NCBI RefSeq assembly: GCF_000313755.1
Contig: NZ_AMZB01000087.1
Span: 1 to 40,172, forward strand
Reading direction: 5' to 3'
DNA: 40,172 nucleotides
Origin: Pseudomonas nitroreducens TX1
GTDB lineage: Bacteria > Pseudomonadota > Gammaproteobacteria > Pseudomonadales > Pseudomonadaceae
Positions 25,372-33,904 of this stretch are shown in pieces; positions within the stretch are counted from its first letter, which is position 1; each line of letters opens with the position of its first letter. A program made the position numbers and the translations under genes. The notes beneath the pieces are model-generated. The model was not told the DNA's origin. It did no database searches and worked only from the letters and a program-made list of their open reading frames with translations.

Positions 25372-26588
25372 ACCGCGGTATTGCCATGCCGGCGCGGGAA
25401 GAAGCGGCGGGGCAGGGCAGCCACGCCGGCTGGATCGGCCTGTTGGTAATAGTCGCGCTGGGCATCAACCTGCGGCCGATCCTCACCTCCATCGGTCCGC
25501 TGCTGGCCGATATCCACGATGCCACCGGGCTGGGCTTCCAGGGCCTGTCGATGCTGACAGTGCTGCCCGTGCTGTGCATGGGCCTGTTCGCCCTCGGTTT
25601 GCCGTGGGTCGGCCCGCGCCTGGGGGAGAGCCGTGGCATGGTGCTCGGCCTGCTGGCCATCGGCGCGGCCTGCTTCTGGCGCCTGCTGCTGGACAGCGGC
25701 GTCGCCCTGATCGCCAGCGCGGTGCTGGCGGGCTGCGGCGTGGCGGTGATCCAGGCGTTCGTGCCGGGGGTGATCAAGCGCTGGTTCGCGCACAAGGTGC
25801 CGTCCGCCATGGGCCTGTATTCGGCATCGCTGATGGCCGGCGGCGGTAGCGCGGCGGTACTGGCGCCGGTGGTGTCGGAACACTTCCACCGCTGGCAGGA
25901 CGGCCTCGGCGCCTGGCTGCTGCTGGCCATCGTCGGCCTGCTGCTGTGGACGGTGGCGCGCCCGCGCGAGACGCCGGTGGCCGCGCCGCCGCGGCAGAAA
26001 GCCCAGCACTATTTCGGTAGCCGCCGCGCCTGGCTGCTGGCGCTGTATTTCGGCCTGATCAACGGCGGATACACCAGCATGGTGGCCTGGCTGCCGGTGT
26101 ATTACCGCCAGCTCGGCTGGACGGCCCAGGCCAGTGGCCAGCTGATCGGCCTGATGACCATCTTCCAGGTGATCGCCGCGCTGACCATCCCGCTGTTGAT
26201 CCGCCGGTCGCTGGATCGTCGTGGCTGGCTGTGCCTGTGCCTGCTGATCCAGCTCGCCGGCTTCATCGGGCTGATCTGCGCGCCACTGCACCTGCCGGGC
26301 ATCTGGGTGGCGATGATCGGCTACGGCCTGGGCGCCTGCTTCGCGCTGAGCCTGACCCTGACCCTGGATCACCTTGCCGACGCTGGCGCGGCCGGGCGGC
26401 TGGCGGCCTTCGTGCAGGGCATCGGCTTCATCGTCACCGGCATCGTGCCCTACGTCACCGGCGCTTTGCGCGACAGCACCGGCAGTTTCCAGGCGTCCTG
26501 GATCCTGCTGGCGGTATCGGTGGTGCTGATGCTGGGCGTGACCCTGCGCTTCTCCCCCAGGGGCTACGCGCGGGCAATGGAGAAATAG
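25368..26588 (+). CDS. MFS transporter, CynX/NimT family
   Basis: 406 aa with 12 predicted membrane helices. The first helix WIGLLVIVALGINLRPILTSIGPLLADI is characteristic of the CynX/NimT branch (cyanate and 2-nitroimidazole transporters), as is the RPILTSIGP motif. Start choice: GTG 25368-25370, overlapping the deaminase stop as GTGA, with AGGAG (25355-25359) eight bases before it; the ATG at 25386 would cut six residues and lacks such a site. Likely transports the substrate or product of the deaminase, either importing a nucleobase analogue or exporting the product. It ends just before a REP-type palindrome. Confidence 0.9.
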   Translation: MNRGIAMPAREEAAGQGSHAGWIGLLVIVALGINLRPILTSIGPLLADIHDATGLGFQGLSMLTVLPVLCMGLFALGLPWVGPRLGESRGMVLGLLAIGAACFWRLLLDSGVALIASAVLAGCGVAVIQAFVPGVIKRWFAHKVPSAMGLYSASLMAGGGSAAVLAPVVSEHFHRWQDGLGAWLLLAIVGLLLWTVARPRETPVAAPPRQKAQHYFGSRRAWLLALYFGLINGGYTSMVAWLPVYYRQLGWTAQASGQLIGLMTIFQVIAALTIPLLIRRSLDRRGWLCLCLLIQLAGFIGLICAPLHLPGIWVAMIGYGLGACFALSLTLTLDHLADAGAAGRLAAFVQGIGFIVTGIVPYVTGALRDSTGSFQASWILLAVSVVLMLGVTLRFSPRGYARAMEK

Positions 26589-26614
26589 GCGAAATTCAAC
26601 GTTGTCGGATGCCA

Positions 26615-26679
26615 ATCGCGGACGGAGTCCGCTCCTACGGCAGGTGAAGGCCTGCGCAGGAGCGGACTCTGTCCGCGAT
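26615..26679. repeat. REP pair (BIME-like) at a convergent junction
   Basis: TCGCGGACGGAGTCCGCTCC begins at 26616 and its near reverse complement (AGGAGCGGACTCTGTCCGCG) ends near 26678; each arm also holds its own small hairpin. The same vocabulary (GTAGGAGCGGACTCCGTCCG) recurs at 36333-36356. The pair lies between the MFS gene and the convergent small gene and may act as a terminator. Confidence 0.85.
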
Positions 26680-26701
26680 CGCTTTCAGGCGCGTGCCGGG
26701 C

Positions 26702-26902
26702 CTAGACCGACGTCGCGATATAGATGCGGTAGCCGATGATCGACAGCATGCTCAGCGTGCCGACCCACATCAGGAACACGCCCACCGGGCGATGGCGGAT
26801 GGTGAAGCCGATGCCCAGCATGAACATCCCGAAGACGATGATGGCGAGGGTGATGAAGAGGGACGTGGGGTCCAGCGGGATGAAATGGGCAGTGGCGTCC
26901 AC
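26702..26902 (-). CDS. small two-helix membrane protein of unknown function
   Basis: 66 aa. Two hydrophobic segments, SLFITLAIIVFGMFMLGIGFTI (about 14-35) and VGVFLMWVGTLSMLSIIGYRIYI (about 40-62), separated by a short basic loop (RHRP). Start GTG (26900-26902) with AAGGA 6 bases upstream. Insertion in the inner membrane as a hairpin with both ends outside is expected by the positive-inside rule (loop in the cytosol). It is monocistronic as far as can be seen. Family not recognised. Confidence 0.7.
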   Translation of the reverse strand: MDATAHFIPLDPTSLFITLAIIVFGMFMLGIGFTIRHRPVGVFLMWVGTLSMLSIIGYRIYIATSV

Positions 26903-27019
26903 GGCGTGTCCTTGTCTGAATTATCCGATATGGAAAGTCTAGGCCAGAGCAGGGCCGAACTCCTTTGATCCCTGGCAAGCTGGTCCGGATCATAACGGCA
27001 CGGGACGCTCAGCCCAAGC

Positions 27020-27214
27020 TCAGGCCTCCAGCAGGAGGCGGCCCTTGCCGGTAAGGACCAGCCGCAGGCCACGCAGTTCGGCGAGTCCGAGGTGAACCAG
27101 CAGCCGCTTCAGTCGAGGGTGGATGACATCGCCGCGCCTGATTCCAAAGAGCAGTTGACGCAGCTCGGCGTTGCTGGACGGGGGTGGGCTTCTCTCGACC
27201 TCGTTGTTGAGCAC
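27020..27214 (-). CDS. possible small winged-helix-like protein
   Basis: 64 aa from GTG 27214, with AGGGA about 9 bases upstream. The sequence AELRQLLFGIRRGDVIHPRLKRLLVHLGLAELRGLRLVLTGKGRLLLEA reads like the last helices and wing of a small winged helix (the L-T-x-K-G-R-x-L-L end is common in such folds). The Ser/Pro-rich N-terminus is likely disordered. It is short and could be a chance frame, but composition and start site favour a gene. Confidence 0.45.
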   Translation of the reverse strand: MLNNEVERSPPPSSNAELRQLLFGIRRGDVIHPRLKRLLVHLGLAELRGLRLVLTGKGRLLLEA

Positions 27215-27348
27215 GGCGCGGCTTCCCTGATTCCGGACGCCAGTGAATTCTGAATTCGAACCAGCTTCAGCTTATTTTTGTTTGCTATCGGAAAATACTG
27301 ATCGATATCTAGGCTTCTGAAAGATTCTCTAACCGGCGTCCTTTCCCA

Positions 27349-27374
27349 GTCACTTTCGCACGGGAGAAAGTGAC
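27349..27374. repeat. hairpin in the gap before oprN's 3' end
   Basis: GTCACTTTC (27349-27357), an 8-base loop, GAAAGTGAC (27366-27374): a perfect 9-bp stem, resembling dispersed repeats of the GTCACTTTC...GAAAGTGAC type. The remainder of 27215-27406 shows no gene. Confidence 0.65.
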
Positions 27375-27406
27375 GCGCTGTGCGGAAACCACAGGGCGGC
27401 GGGCAT

Positions 27407-27444
27407 AAAAAAGCCCCGCGGTCCGGAGCGTCAGACCGCAGGGC
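27407..27444 (-). terminator. terminator of the mexEF-oprN operon
   Basis: On the minus strand, a GC-rich stem with arms GCGGTC/GACCGC (plus-strand 27434-27439 and 27418-27423), extended by CCC/GGG pairing, is followed by a run of six T (27412-27407). It lies 38 bases after the oprN stop. Confidence 0.88.
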
Positions 27445-27481
27445 CAGAACGGTCGAGAGATTCCCGACCGGGGAGGACCGG

Positions 27482-28918
27482 TCAGGCCGCCGGCGTCGGC
27501 TGCCAGCCGCCGCCAAGGGCCTTGTAGATCGCCACGATGCCGCGATACACGTCGACTTCCGCCAGGGCCTGGGCATCCTCGGCGGCCAGTTGCTCGCGCT
27601 CGGCGTCCAGCAGGTTGAGGAAGTCCACGGTGCCTTCCCGGTATTGCAGGCCGGCCTGCTCGGCGGCGTTGCGGCTGGCTTCGGACTGGCGCACCAGCGA
27701 CACCAGGCGTTGCTGGCGCTTGCCGTAGTCGCTGAAGGCGTTCGACGACTCCTCCAGGGCCAGCAGGACCTGCTGCTCGTAGGTCGCCAGGGCGCCGTCG
27801 GCATCGGCCTTCGAGGCGCGCAGGCGAGCCCGCACGCTGCCCAGGTCGAAAGCCGCCCAGGTGATGCTCGGTGCCACGCCCCAAGCGCTGGCGGCGGACG
27901 AGCCGATCTGCGAACCCCGGCCGGCGGTGTAGCCCAAAAAGCCGCCGAGGCTGACTTTCGGGAACAGGTCGGCGGTGGCTACGCCCACGTCCGCGGTGGC
28001 GGCCGCGAGGCGGCGTTCGGCGGAGGCGACGTCCGGCCGGCGGCGCAGCAACTCGCCTGGGTCGCCAATCGGCAGGGCCTTGGCGATGGCCGGCAGCTTC
28101 TTCGGCGACAGGTCCACGGAGAGCGCGTCCGGGCGCTGGCCGAGGAGGGTGGCGATGCGGTTGCGCTGGCGCACTTCCTCGGCCTGCAATTGCGGCACGC
28201 TGGCTTCGGTGGACGCCAGGCGGGCTTCGGCGCGTTGCACGTCCAGCTCACTGCCGACCCCGGCGTCGCGCAGCTGGATGGTCAGGTCGCGGGACTCGCG
28301 CTGGTTTTCCAGGTTGCTCCTGGCGATGCTCTCGCGCAGTTGCGCACCGCGCAGTTGTCCGTAGGCATCGGCCAGCTCGGCGATCAGGCTGACCTGCAGC
28401 TGCTGCAGGTCGGCGACTATGGCTTCGCTCTGCGCGTCGCTGGATTCCAGCTGGCGGCGCACGCGGCCGAACAGGTCGACTTCCCAGATCATGTCCAGGC
28501 CCAGGTCGTAGCGCTCCTGGTTGACCCGGTCCTCGGTCTGGCCGGGCACCTGGCCCTTGCCGACCTGGCCTTCGGCGCGGCTGGTGACCGTGGGGAACCG
28601 GTCATTGGCCACGTCGTCGCGGATTGCCCGCGAAGCCAGCACGCGGGCGTAGGCCACGCGCAGCTCGCGGTTTTCCTTCAGCGCCTGGTCGACCAGCTGG
28701 GTCAGCACCGGATCGTCGAACTGCTTCCACCAGGCGTCTTCGAAGCGGCTGCGGTCGTAGTTCTGAGCCTGGGTGTTGCTGTCCAGTCGGGCCGGCGCGG
28801 TGTTCGGCTTCTGGTAGTCGGGGCCGACCATGCACGCGCTGAGGGCCAGCGCGAGCAGGGTGGGCACGAACAGTTTCACTGCACTCTTGCTCACGGCATT
28901 GATGGTCATGACGCTCAT
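27482..28918 (-). CDS. oprN: OprN, outer-membrane efflux lipoprotein
   Basis: 478 aa, NodT/OprM-type channel and the exit duct of MexEF. Signal peptide with lipobox LSAC (Cys29), then MVGPDYQKPNTAPARLDS and the OprN-typical KPYDRSRFEDAWWKQFDDP-like start (here NYDRSRFEDAWWKQFDDP). Strong similarity to OprN throughout, for example [53 protein letters not shown] and the tail VDVYRGIVAIYKALGGGWQP. The ATG (28916-28918) overlaps the mexF stop by 4 bases (ATGA on the minus strand), so translation is coupled; a second in-frame ATG lies three codons in. Last gene of the operon, before the terminator at 27407. Confidence 0.96.
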   Translation of the reverse strand: MSVMTINAVSKSAVKLFVPTLLALALSACMVGPDYQKPNTAPARLDSNTQAQNYDRSRFEDAWWKQFDDPVLTQLVDQALKENRELRVAYARVLASRAIRDDVANDRFPTVTSRAEGQVGKGQVPGQTEDRVNQERYDLGLDMIWEVDLFGRVRRQLESSDAQSEAIVADLQQLQVSLIAELADAYGQLRGAQLRESIARSNLENQRESRDLTIQLRDAGVGSELDVQRAEARLASTEASVPQLQAEEVRQRNRIATLLGQRPDALSVDLSPKKLPAIAKALPIGDPGELLRRRPDVASAERRLAAATADVGVATADLFPKVSLGGFLGYTAGRGSQIGSSAASAWGVAPSITWAAFDLGSVRARLRASKADADGALATYEQQVLLALEESSNAFSDYGKRQQRLVSLVRQSEASRNAAEQAGLQYREGTVDFLNLLDAEREQLAAEDAQALAEVDVYRGIVAIYKALGGGWQPTPAA

Positions 28919-31900
28919 GCCTGATGGGCCTCGCTGTTGTTAGGTTGGCTCTGGGCGATGCGCGCTCGCTGCGCCTGTTTCTTCGCTTCGCGGGCTTCCA
29001 TGAAGCGACGGATCAGCACATAGAAGACCGGAGTCAGCAGCAGGCCGAAGAAGGTCACGCCGAGCATCCCGGAGAACACCGCGACACCCATGGCATGGCG
29101 CATTTCGGCGCCGGCGCCGGACGACAGCACCAGGGGCACCACGCCCATGATGAAGGCGATGGAGGTCATCAGGATCGGCCGCAGACGCAGGCGGCAGGCT
29201 TCCAGTACCGCGCTCAGGCGGTCCATGCCTTCATCCTGCTTGTCCTTGGCGAACTCGACGATCAGGATCGCGTTCTTGCATGCCAGGCCCACCAGTACGA
29301 TCAGGCCGATCTGGGTGAAGATGTTGTTGTCGCCACCGGACAGGATCACCCCGGCGATGGCCGACAGCAGGGTCATCGGTACGATCAGGATCACCGCCAG
29401 CGGCAGGCCCCAGCTTTCATACAGCGCGGCCAGCACCAGGAAGGCGAGCAGCACGCAGAGCGGGAACACGTAGATCGCGGAGTTGCCGGCGAGGATCTGC
29501 TGGTAGGTCAGCTCGGTCCACTCGTAGGTCATGCCATTGGGCAGCTCCTGCTTGAGCAGGCGCTCGATGGCGGCCTCGGCCTGGCCGGAGCTGTAGCCCG
29601 GTGCGGCGGCGCCGTTGATCTCCGCGGTGATGAAGCCGTTGTAATGCATCACCCGGTCTGGACCTGCGGTGTCACTGATCTTGATGAAGGTGGCCAGCGG
29701 GACCATTTCACCCAGGTTGTTGCGCACCTTCAGCTGGCCGATCTGCTCGGGTTCGAGACGGAACTGCTGCTCGCCCTGGACGTTCACCTGATAGGTGCGG
29801 CCGAAGCGGTTGAAGTCGTTCGCGTACAGCGAGCCGAGGTAGACCTGCAGGGTGTCGAAGATGTCGCTGATCGCAACCCCGTGGGTCTTGGCCTTCTCGC
29901 GGTCGATGGCGGCATCCACCTGCGGCACGTTCACCTGGTAGCTGGTGAACACCGACATGGGATTGAGCTCCGGCAACGCGCGGGCCTTGTTGAGGATGTT
30001 CTGGGTCTGTGCATAGAGCTCCTCGTAACCGGCGTTGCCACGGTCCTCGATCTGCAGGCGGAAGCCGCCGATGGTTCCCAGCCCCTGTACCGGCGGCGGC
30101 GGGAAGATCGCGATGTAGGCGTCCTGGATATCGGCGAACTGCTTGTTCAGCTCGGCGGCGATCTCGTTGGCCGACATGCCCGGGCCTTTACGCTCGCTGA
30201 AGTCCTTGAGCGGGGTGAAGACGATGCCGCTGTTGGGGCTGTTGGTGAAACCGTTGATCGACAGGCCCGGGAAGGACACGGTGTGCTCGATGCCCGGGTG
30301 CTTGCCGGCGATGTCCGACATGCGCTTGATCACCGCTTCGGTGCGATCCAGCGTGGCGGCGTCGGGCAGTTGCGCGAAGGCCACCAGGTACTGCTTGTCC
30401 TGTTGCGGCACGAAGCCGGTCGGGGTGCTGGAGAAGCCCAGGTAGGTCAGGCCGATCAGTCCCGCGTAGAGAATCAGCGCAATCGAACTGCCACGCAGAA
30501 CGCGGGTGACGGTACCGACATAGCCGTGGCTCGCGCGGTCGAAGAAACGGTTGAACGGACGGAACAACCAGCTGCCCAGCAGCTTGTCGAGGATCACCGA
30601 GAAGCGATCCTTCGGCTCGTGGTGCCCCTTGAGCAGCACGGCGGACAGCGCTGGCGACAGGGTCAGCGAGTTGAACGCGGAGATCACCGTGGAGATCGCG
30701 ATGGTCAAGGCGAACTGCCGGTAGAACTGCCCGGTGAGGCCGGAGATGAACGCGGTGGGGATGAACACGGCGCACAGCACCAGCGCGGTGGCGATGATCG
30801 GCCCGGTCACTTCCTTCATGGCGCGCTTGGTCGCCTCGACGGGCGTGAGCCCCAGCCCGATGTTCCGCTCGACGTTCTCCACCACCACGATGGCGTCGTC
30901 CACCACGATGCCGATGGCCAGTACCAGGCCGAACAGCGACAGCGCGTTGAGCGAGAAGCCGAAGGCGTGCATCACCGCGAAGGTACCGATCAGCGACACC
31001 GGCACGGCAGCCAGCGGGATGATCGAGGCGCGCCAGGTCTGCAGGAACAGCACCACCACCAGCACCACCAGGATCAGGGCTTCGAACAGGGTGTGCACCA
31101 CCGCCTCGATGGAGCCGCGCACGAAGATGGTCGGGTCATAGACGATGGAATAGTCCACACCCTGGGGGAAGTCCTTCTTCAGCTCGGCCATCTTCTCGCG
31201 CACCAGGTTGGAGATGGCGATGGCGTTGGAGCCGGGACGCTGGAAGATCGGGATCGCGACCGCCGGCTGGTTGTCCAGCAGCGAGCGCAGGGCGTACTGG
31301 CTGGAACCGAGCTCGACGCGGGCGATGTCCTTCAGGCGGGTGATCTCGCCGTCAGGGCCGCTGCGGATGATGATGTTCTCGAACTCGTCCTCGGTGACCA
31401 GGCGGCCCTGGGTGTTGATCGACAGCTGGAAGCTGGTGTCGCTCGGCGAGGGCGGGGCGCCCAGGGCACCGGCGGCGACCTGGCGGTTCTGCTCGCGGAT
31501 CGCGGCGACCACGTCGGTGGCGGTCAGATTGCGCGAGGCGACCTTGTTCGGGTCCAGCCAGACGCGCAGGGAGTAGTCGCCCATGCCGAACAGCTGCACG
31601 TCGCCCACCCCGTCCAGGCGCGCCAGCTCATCCTTGATGTTGAGGATGGCGTAGTTGGACAGGTAGAGCATGTCGTAGCGGTTATCCGGCGAGGTCAGGT
31701 GCACGACCATGGTCAGGTCGGGCGAGGCCTTGTCGACAGTGATACCGATACGGGTGACTTCCTCGGGCAGCTTGGGCTGCGTGCGGGTCACGCGGTTCTG
31801 CACCTGCACCTGCGCATTGTCCAGGTCGGTGCCCAGGGCGAAGGTGATGGTCAGGGTCATCTTGCCGTCGGCGGTGGACTGCGAGGACATGTAGAGCATG

Positions 31901-32127
31901 TTCTCGACGCCGGTGATGGCCTGTTCCAGCGGCGCGGCGACGGTCTCGCCGATCACCTTGGGGTTGGCGCCGGGGAAGTTGGCGCGTACGACCACTGTGG
32001 GCGGCACCACCTCGGGGTATTCGCTGATCGGTAGCTGGAACAGCGAGATGGCCCCGCCGATCAGGATGATCAGTGACAGCACGGCGGCGAAGATCGGCCG
32101 CTGGATGAAGAATTGGGAAAAGTTCAT
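28915..32127 (-). CDS. mexF: MexF, RND inner-membrane efflux pump
   Basis: 1070 aa, HAE1 RND pump of the MexEF-OprN system, which exports chloramphenicol, fluoroquinolones, trimethoprim and the quorum-signal precursor HHQ in P. aeruginosa. MNFSQFFIQRPIFAAVLSLI opens TM1; the porter domains and 12 TM follow. Proton relay Asp410-Asp411 in [17 protein letters not shown] (TM4) and the Lys of GLACKNAILIVEFAKD (TM10). Start ATG 32125-32127 with AGGA 8 bases upstream; the open frame reaches further back, but the family starts here. Starts 109 bases after mexE, a gap with no promoter or hairpin that I recognise; ends overlapping oprN. Confidence 0.96.
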   Translation of the reverse strand: MNFSQFFIQRPIFAAVLSLIILIGGAISLFQLPISEYPEVVPPTVVVRANFPGANPKVIGETVAAPLEQAITGVENMLYMSSQSTADGKMTLTITFALGTDLDNAQVQVQNRVTRTQPKLPEEVTRIGITVDKASPDLTMVVHLTSPDNRYDMLYLSNYAILNIKDELARLDGVGDVQLFGMGDYSLRVWLDPNKVASRNLTATDVVAAIREQNRQVAAGALGAPPSPSDTSFQLSINTQGRLVTEDEFENIIIRSGPDGEITRLKDIARVELGSSQYALRSLLDNQPAVAIPIFQRPGSNAIAISNLVREKMAELKKDFPQGVDYSIVYDPTIFVRGSIEAVVHTLFEALILVVLVVVLFLQTWRASIIPLAAVPVSLIGTFAVMHAFGFSLNALSLFGLVLAIGIVVDDAIVVVENVERNIGLGLTPVEATKRAMKEVTGPIIATALVLCAVFIPTAFISGLTGQFYRQFALTIAISTVISAFNSLTLSPALSAVLLKGHHEPKDRFSVILDKLLGSWLFRPFNRFFDRASHGYVGTVTRVLRGSSIALILYAGLIGLTYLGFSSTPTGFVPQQDKQYLVAFAQLPDAATLDRTEAVIKRMSDIAGKHPGIEHTVSFPGLSINGFTNSPNSGIVFTPLKDFSERKGPGMSANEIAAELNKQFADIQDAYIAIFPPPPVQGLGTIGGFRLQIEDRGNAGYEELYAQTQNILNKARALPELNPMSVFTSYQVNVPQVDAAIDREKAKTHGVAISDIFDTLQVYLGSLYANDFNRFGRTYQVNVQGEQQFRLEPEQIGQLKVRNNLGEMVPLATFIKISDTAGPDRVMHYNGFITAEINGAAAPGYSSGQAEAAIERLLKQELPNGMTYEWTELTYQQILAGNSAIYVFPLCVLLAFLVLAALYESWGLPLAVILIVPMTLLSAIAGVILSGGDNNIFTQIGLIVLVGLACKNAILIVEFAKDKQDEGMDRLSAVLEACRLRLRPILMTSIAFIMGVVPLVLSSGAGAEMRHAMGVAVFSGMLGVTFFGLLLTPVFYVLIRRFMEAREAKKQAQRARIAQSQPNNSEAHQA

Positions 32128-32236
32128 GGCTGGTTCCTGTCGCGAACGCATCGTTCGCCAAACCCGGGACAAAGGTCACCCAAGGCCCTGGTGGGACAGG
32201 GCCCGGTACATCAGTTCATGGATTGCGGGTTGCGGG

Positions 32237-33472
32237 TCAGCCGCGCGGCGCACCCGGCTTGGCAGATTTCTCGGCGACTTTCGGCGCCTCGAAGCTCTCC
32301 AGCGCGCGACGCTGGTTCTCGAGGTTGGCGAGCGTTGACTGGCTGGCCATCTCCACGCCCTGGGCATCGACCTGGGCGCCGGGGCGAACCCGTTGCAGAC
32401 CGTTGACCACGATGCGGTCACCCTTCACCAGGCCGCTGCGGACAATGCGCAGGCCTTCGAGTTTCGGGCCCAGCTCGATGCCGCGGTATTGCACCTTGCT
32501 GTCCTTGTCGAGCACCAGCACGAACTTCTTGCCCAGGTCCGTGCCGACTGCCTCGTCCTTGATCAGCGCGGCGGGGTAGGTGCCGCTGCCGACCAGCTTG
32601 ATGCGGGCGTACAGGCCGGGGGTGAACTGGTTGGCGGCGTTGTCGAACACGGCGCGGCCACGGATGGTGCCGGTCTTGGGGTTGACCTGGTTGTCGAGGA
32701 AGTCCAGGCGGCCCTGGTGGGGGAAGCCATCCTCGCCGGTCAGGCCCAGGTACACCGGGCTGGTGCCACGGGCGTCCGGGCCGCCCTTGCGGGCGAGGTC
32801 GACATATTTCAGGTAGACGCGTTCGTCGGCGTCGAAGTAGGCGTAGACCTTGTCGGTGGAGACCAGGGTGGTCAGCAGGGTCTGGCCGCTGTTGACCAGG
32901 TTGCCGGCAGTGACTTCGGCGCGCGAAACGCGGCCGTCGATGGGCGCGGTGACCTGGGTGAAGGACAGGTTCAGGCGGGCATTGTCCAGTTCCGCCTGGG
33001 TCGCGGCGACCACCGCCTTGGCTTCGGCGGCGGCGGCGCTGCGGGCGTCAGCCAGTTCCGCGGAGATGGCGTTGGTGGCGCGCAGGCGTACGCCACGGGC
33101 ATCTTCGTTGACGGTGCGGGTCTGGTTGGCGCGAGCCTGTTGCAGCTGGGCTTCCAGGCGATGCACCTCGGCCTGGAACGGCCGCGGGTCGATCTGGAAC
33201 AGGAGGTCGCCTTTCTTCACCAGCGCGCCTTCACGGAAGGCGACGCGGTCGATGTAGCCGGAGACGCGTGGACGCAGTTCGACGGATTCCGGCGCCTCCA
33301 GGCGGCCGGTGAACTCGTCCCATTCGTTGATCGGTTGTTCGATGACGTCCGCCACGCTGACCTTGGGGGCGGCCATGTTCTGTGCCGCCTCCTGGCCCTT
33401 GCCGCACGCGCTGAGAACCAGCACGGCGGCCAACGCCAACGGAATACGCAAGGTGTTCAGATTTCGCTCCAT
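32237..33472 (-). CDS. mexE: MexE, RND periplasmic adaptor lipoprotein
   Basis: 411 aa (P. aeruginosa MexE is 414). Lipobox LSAC (Cys23) after MERNLNTLRIPLALAAVLV, then the lipoyl halves SVELRPRVSGYIDRVAFREGA and SFTQVTAPIDGRVSRAEVTAGN flanking an alpha-helical hairpin, the beta-barrel (YLGLTGEDGFPHQGRLDFLDNQ) and the membrane-proximal domain ending KGDRIVVNGLQRVRPGAQV. First gene of mexEF-oprN; GGAG lies 9 bases before the start. Upstream (33571-33589) is a nod-box-like dyad, the expected binding site of MexT. The gene for MexT is 430 bases further upstream on the same strand. Confidence 0.96.
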   Translation of the reverse strand: MERNLNTLRIPLALAAVLVLSACGKGQEAAQNMAAPKVSVADVIEQPINEWDEFTGRLEAPESVELRPRVSGYIDRVAFREGALVKKGDLLFQIDPRPFQAEVHRLEAQLQQARANQTRTVNEDARGVRLRATNAISAELADARSAAAAEAKAVVAATQAELDNARLNLSFTQVTAPIDGRVSRAEVTAGNLVNSGQTLLTTLVSTDKVYAYFDADERVYLKYVDLARKGGPDARGTSPVYLGLTGEDGFPHQGRLDFLDNQVNPKTGTIRGRAVFDNAANQFTPGLYARIKLVGSGTYPAALIKDEAVGTDLGKKFVLVLDKDSKVQYRGIELGPKLEGLRIVRSGLVKGDRIVVNGLQRVRPGAQVDAQGVEMASQSTLANLENQRRALESFEAPKVAEKSAKPGAPRG

Positions 33473-33570
33473 GGAAAAGACTCCGGCGATCTAATTGGTT
33501 TTGGGATTTCTGATGGAGCGGAGTCTGCGCAAGGGGGCGCTCGGGAACTAATCGAACGAGTGCATTTTGA

Positions 33571-33589
33571 TTATCACGTGGAGTGATAA
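33571..33589. promoter_or_regulatory. nod-box-like dyad, candidate MexT site upstream of mexE
   Basis: TTATCAC (33571-33577), spacer GTGGA, GTGATAA (33583-33589): a perfect 7-bp inverted repeat containing ATC-N9-GAT (33573-33587), the core of nod boxes bound by LysR-type NodD and MexT. The centre is about 108 bases upstream of the mexE start. On the minus strand it reads ATCA-N5-CGTGAT, partly matching the published MexT consensus ATCA-N5-GTCGAT-N4-ACYAT. Confidence 0.7.
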
Positions 33590-33904
33590 ATGCTTTTGCA
33601 CTATGCGCACGAATAGATAGAAGGAGTGGGCACGCAGATTGCCCGGACGTGCGGAGTTTCCCTGTAGGGGCAACTGTTCTTCTGCGAGTTCGTGCTCGGG
33701 GTTCCTCCCTCGCCCAGCCCTCTCCATGCAGGGAGGGAGCCGTCCGTGCCAGCTGATGCTACGGTTTCATCCTGCTCCGAATGGTCCCCTCGCCCTTCAG
33801 GGAGAGGGTAAGCCCCGCTGAGGAATCCCAAGCTACGTAGGAGCAGGCCATGCCCGCGACTGCACGCATAGCGCGCTCCAACAGGTTGAATCTGGCGTTG
33901 ACCG
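33590..33904. repeat. repeat-filled gap between mexT and mexE
   Basis: Three palindromic elements lie in this gap: CCCTCTCC/GGGAGGG (about 33718-33737), CCCTCGCCC-TTCA-GGGAGAGGG (33787-33808, same TTCA loop as the element at 78-99), and a REP of the GTAGGAGCAGGCCATGCCCG type (33837-33859). No gene is credible. The repeats may end the mexT transcript before mexE. Confidence 0.75.

Noticed and set aside
25004..25930. Long minus-strand open frame over the deaminase and MFS genes
   Set aside because: Antisense shadow; Ser/Pro/Arg/Ala-rich product without a recognisable domain, while the plus strand encodes clear enzymes.
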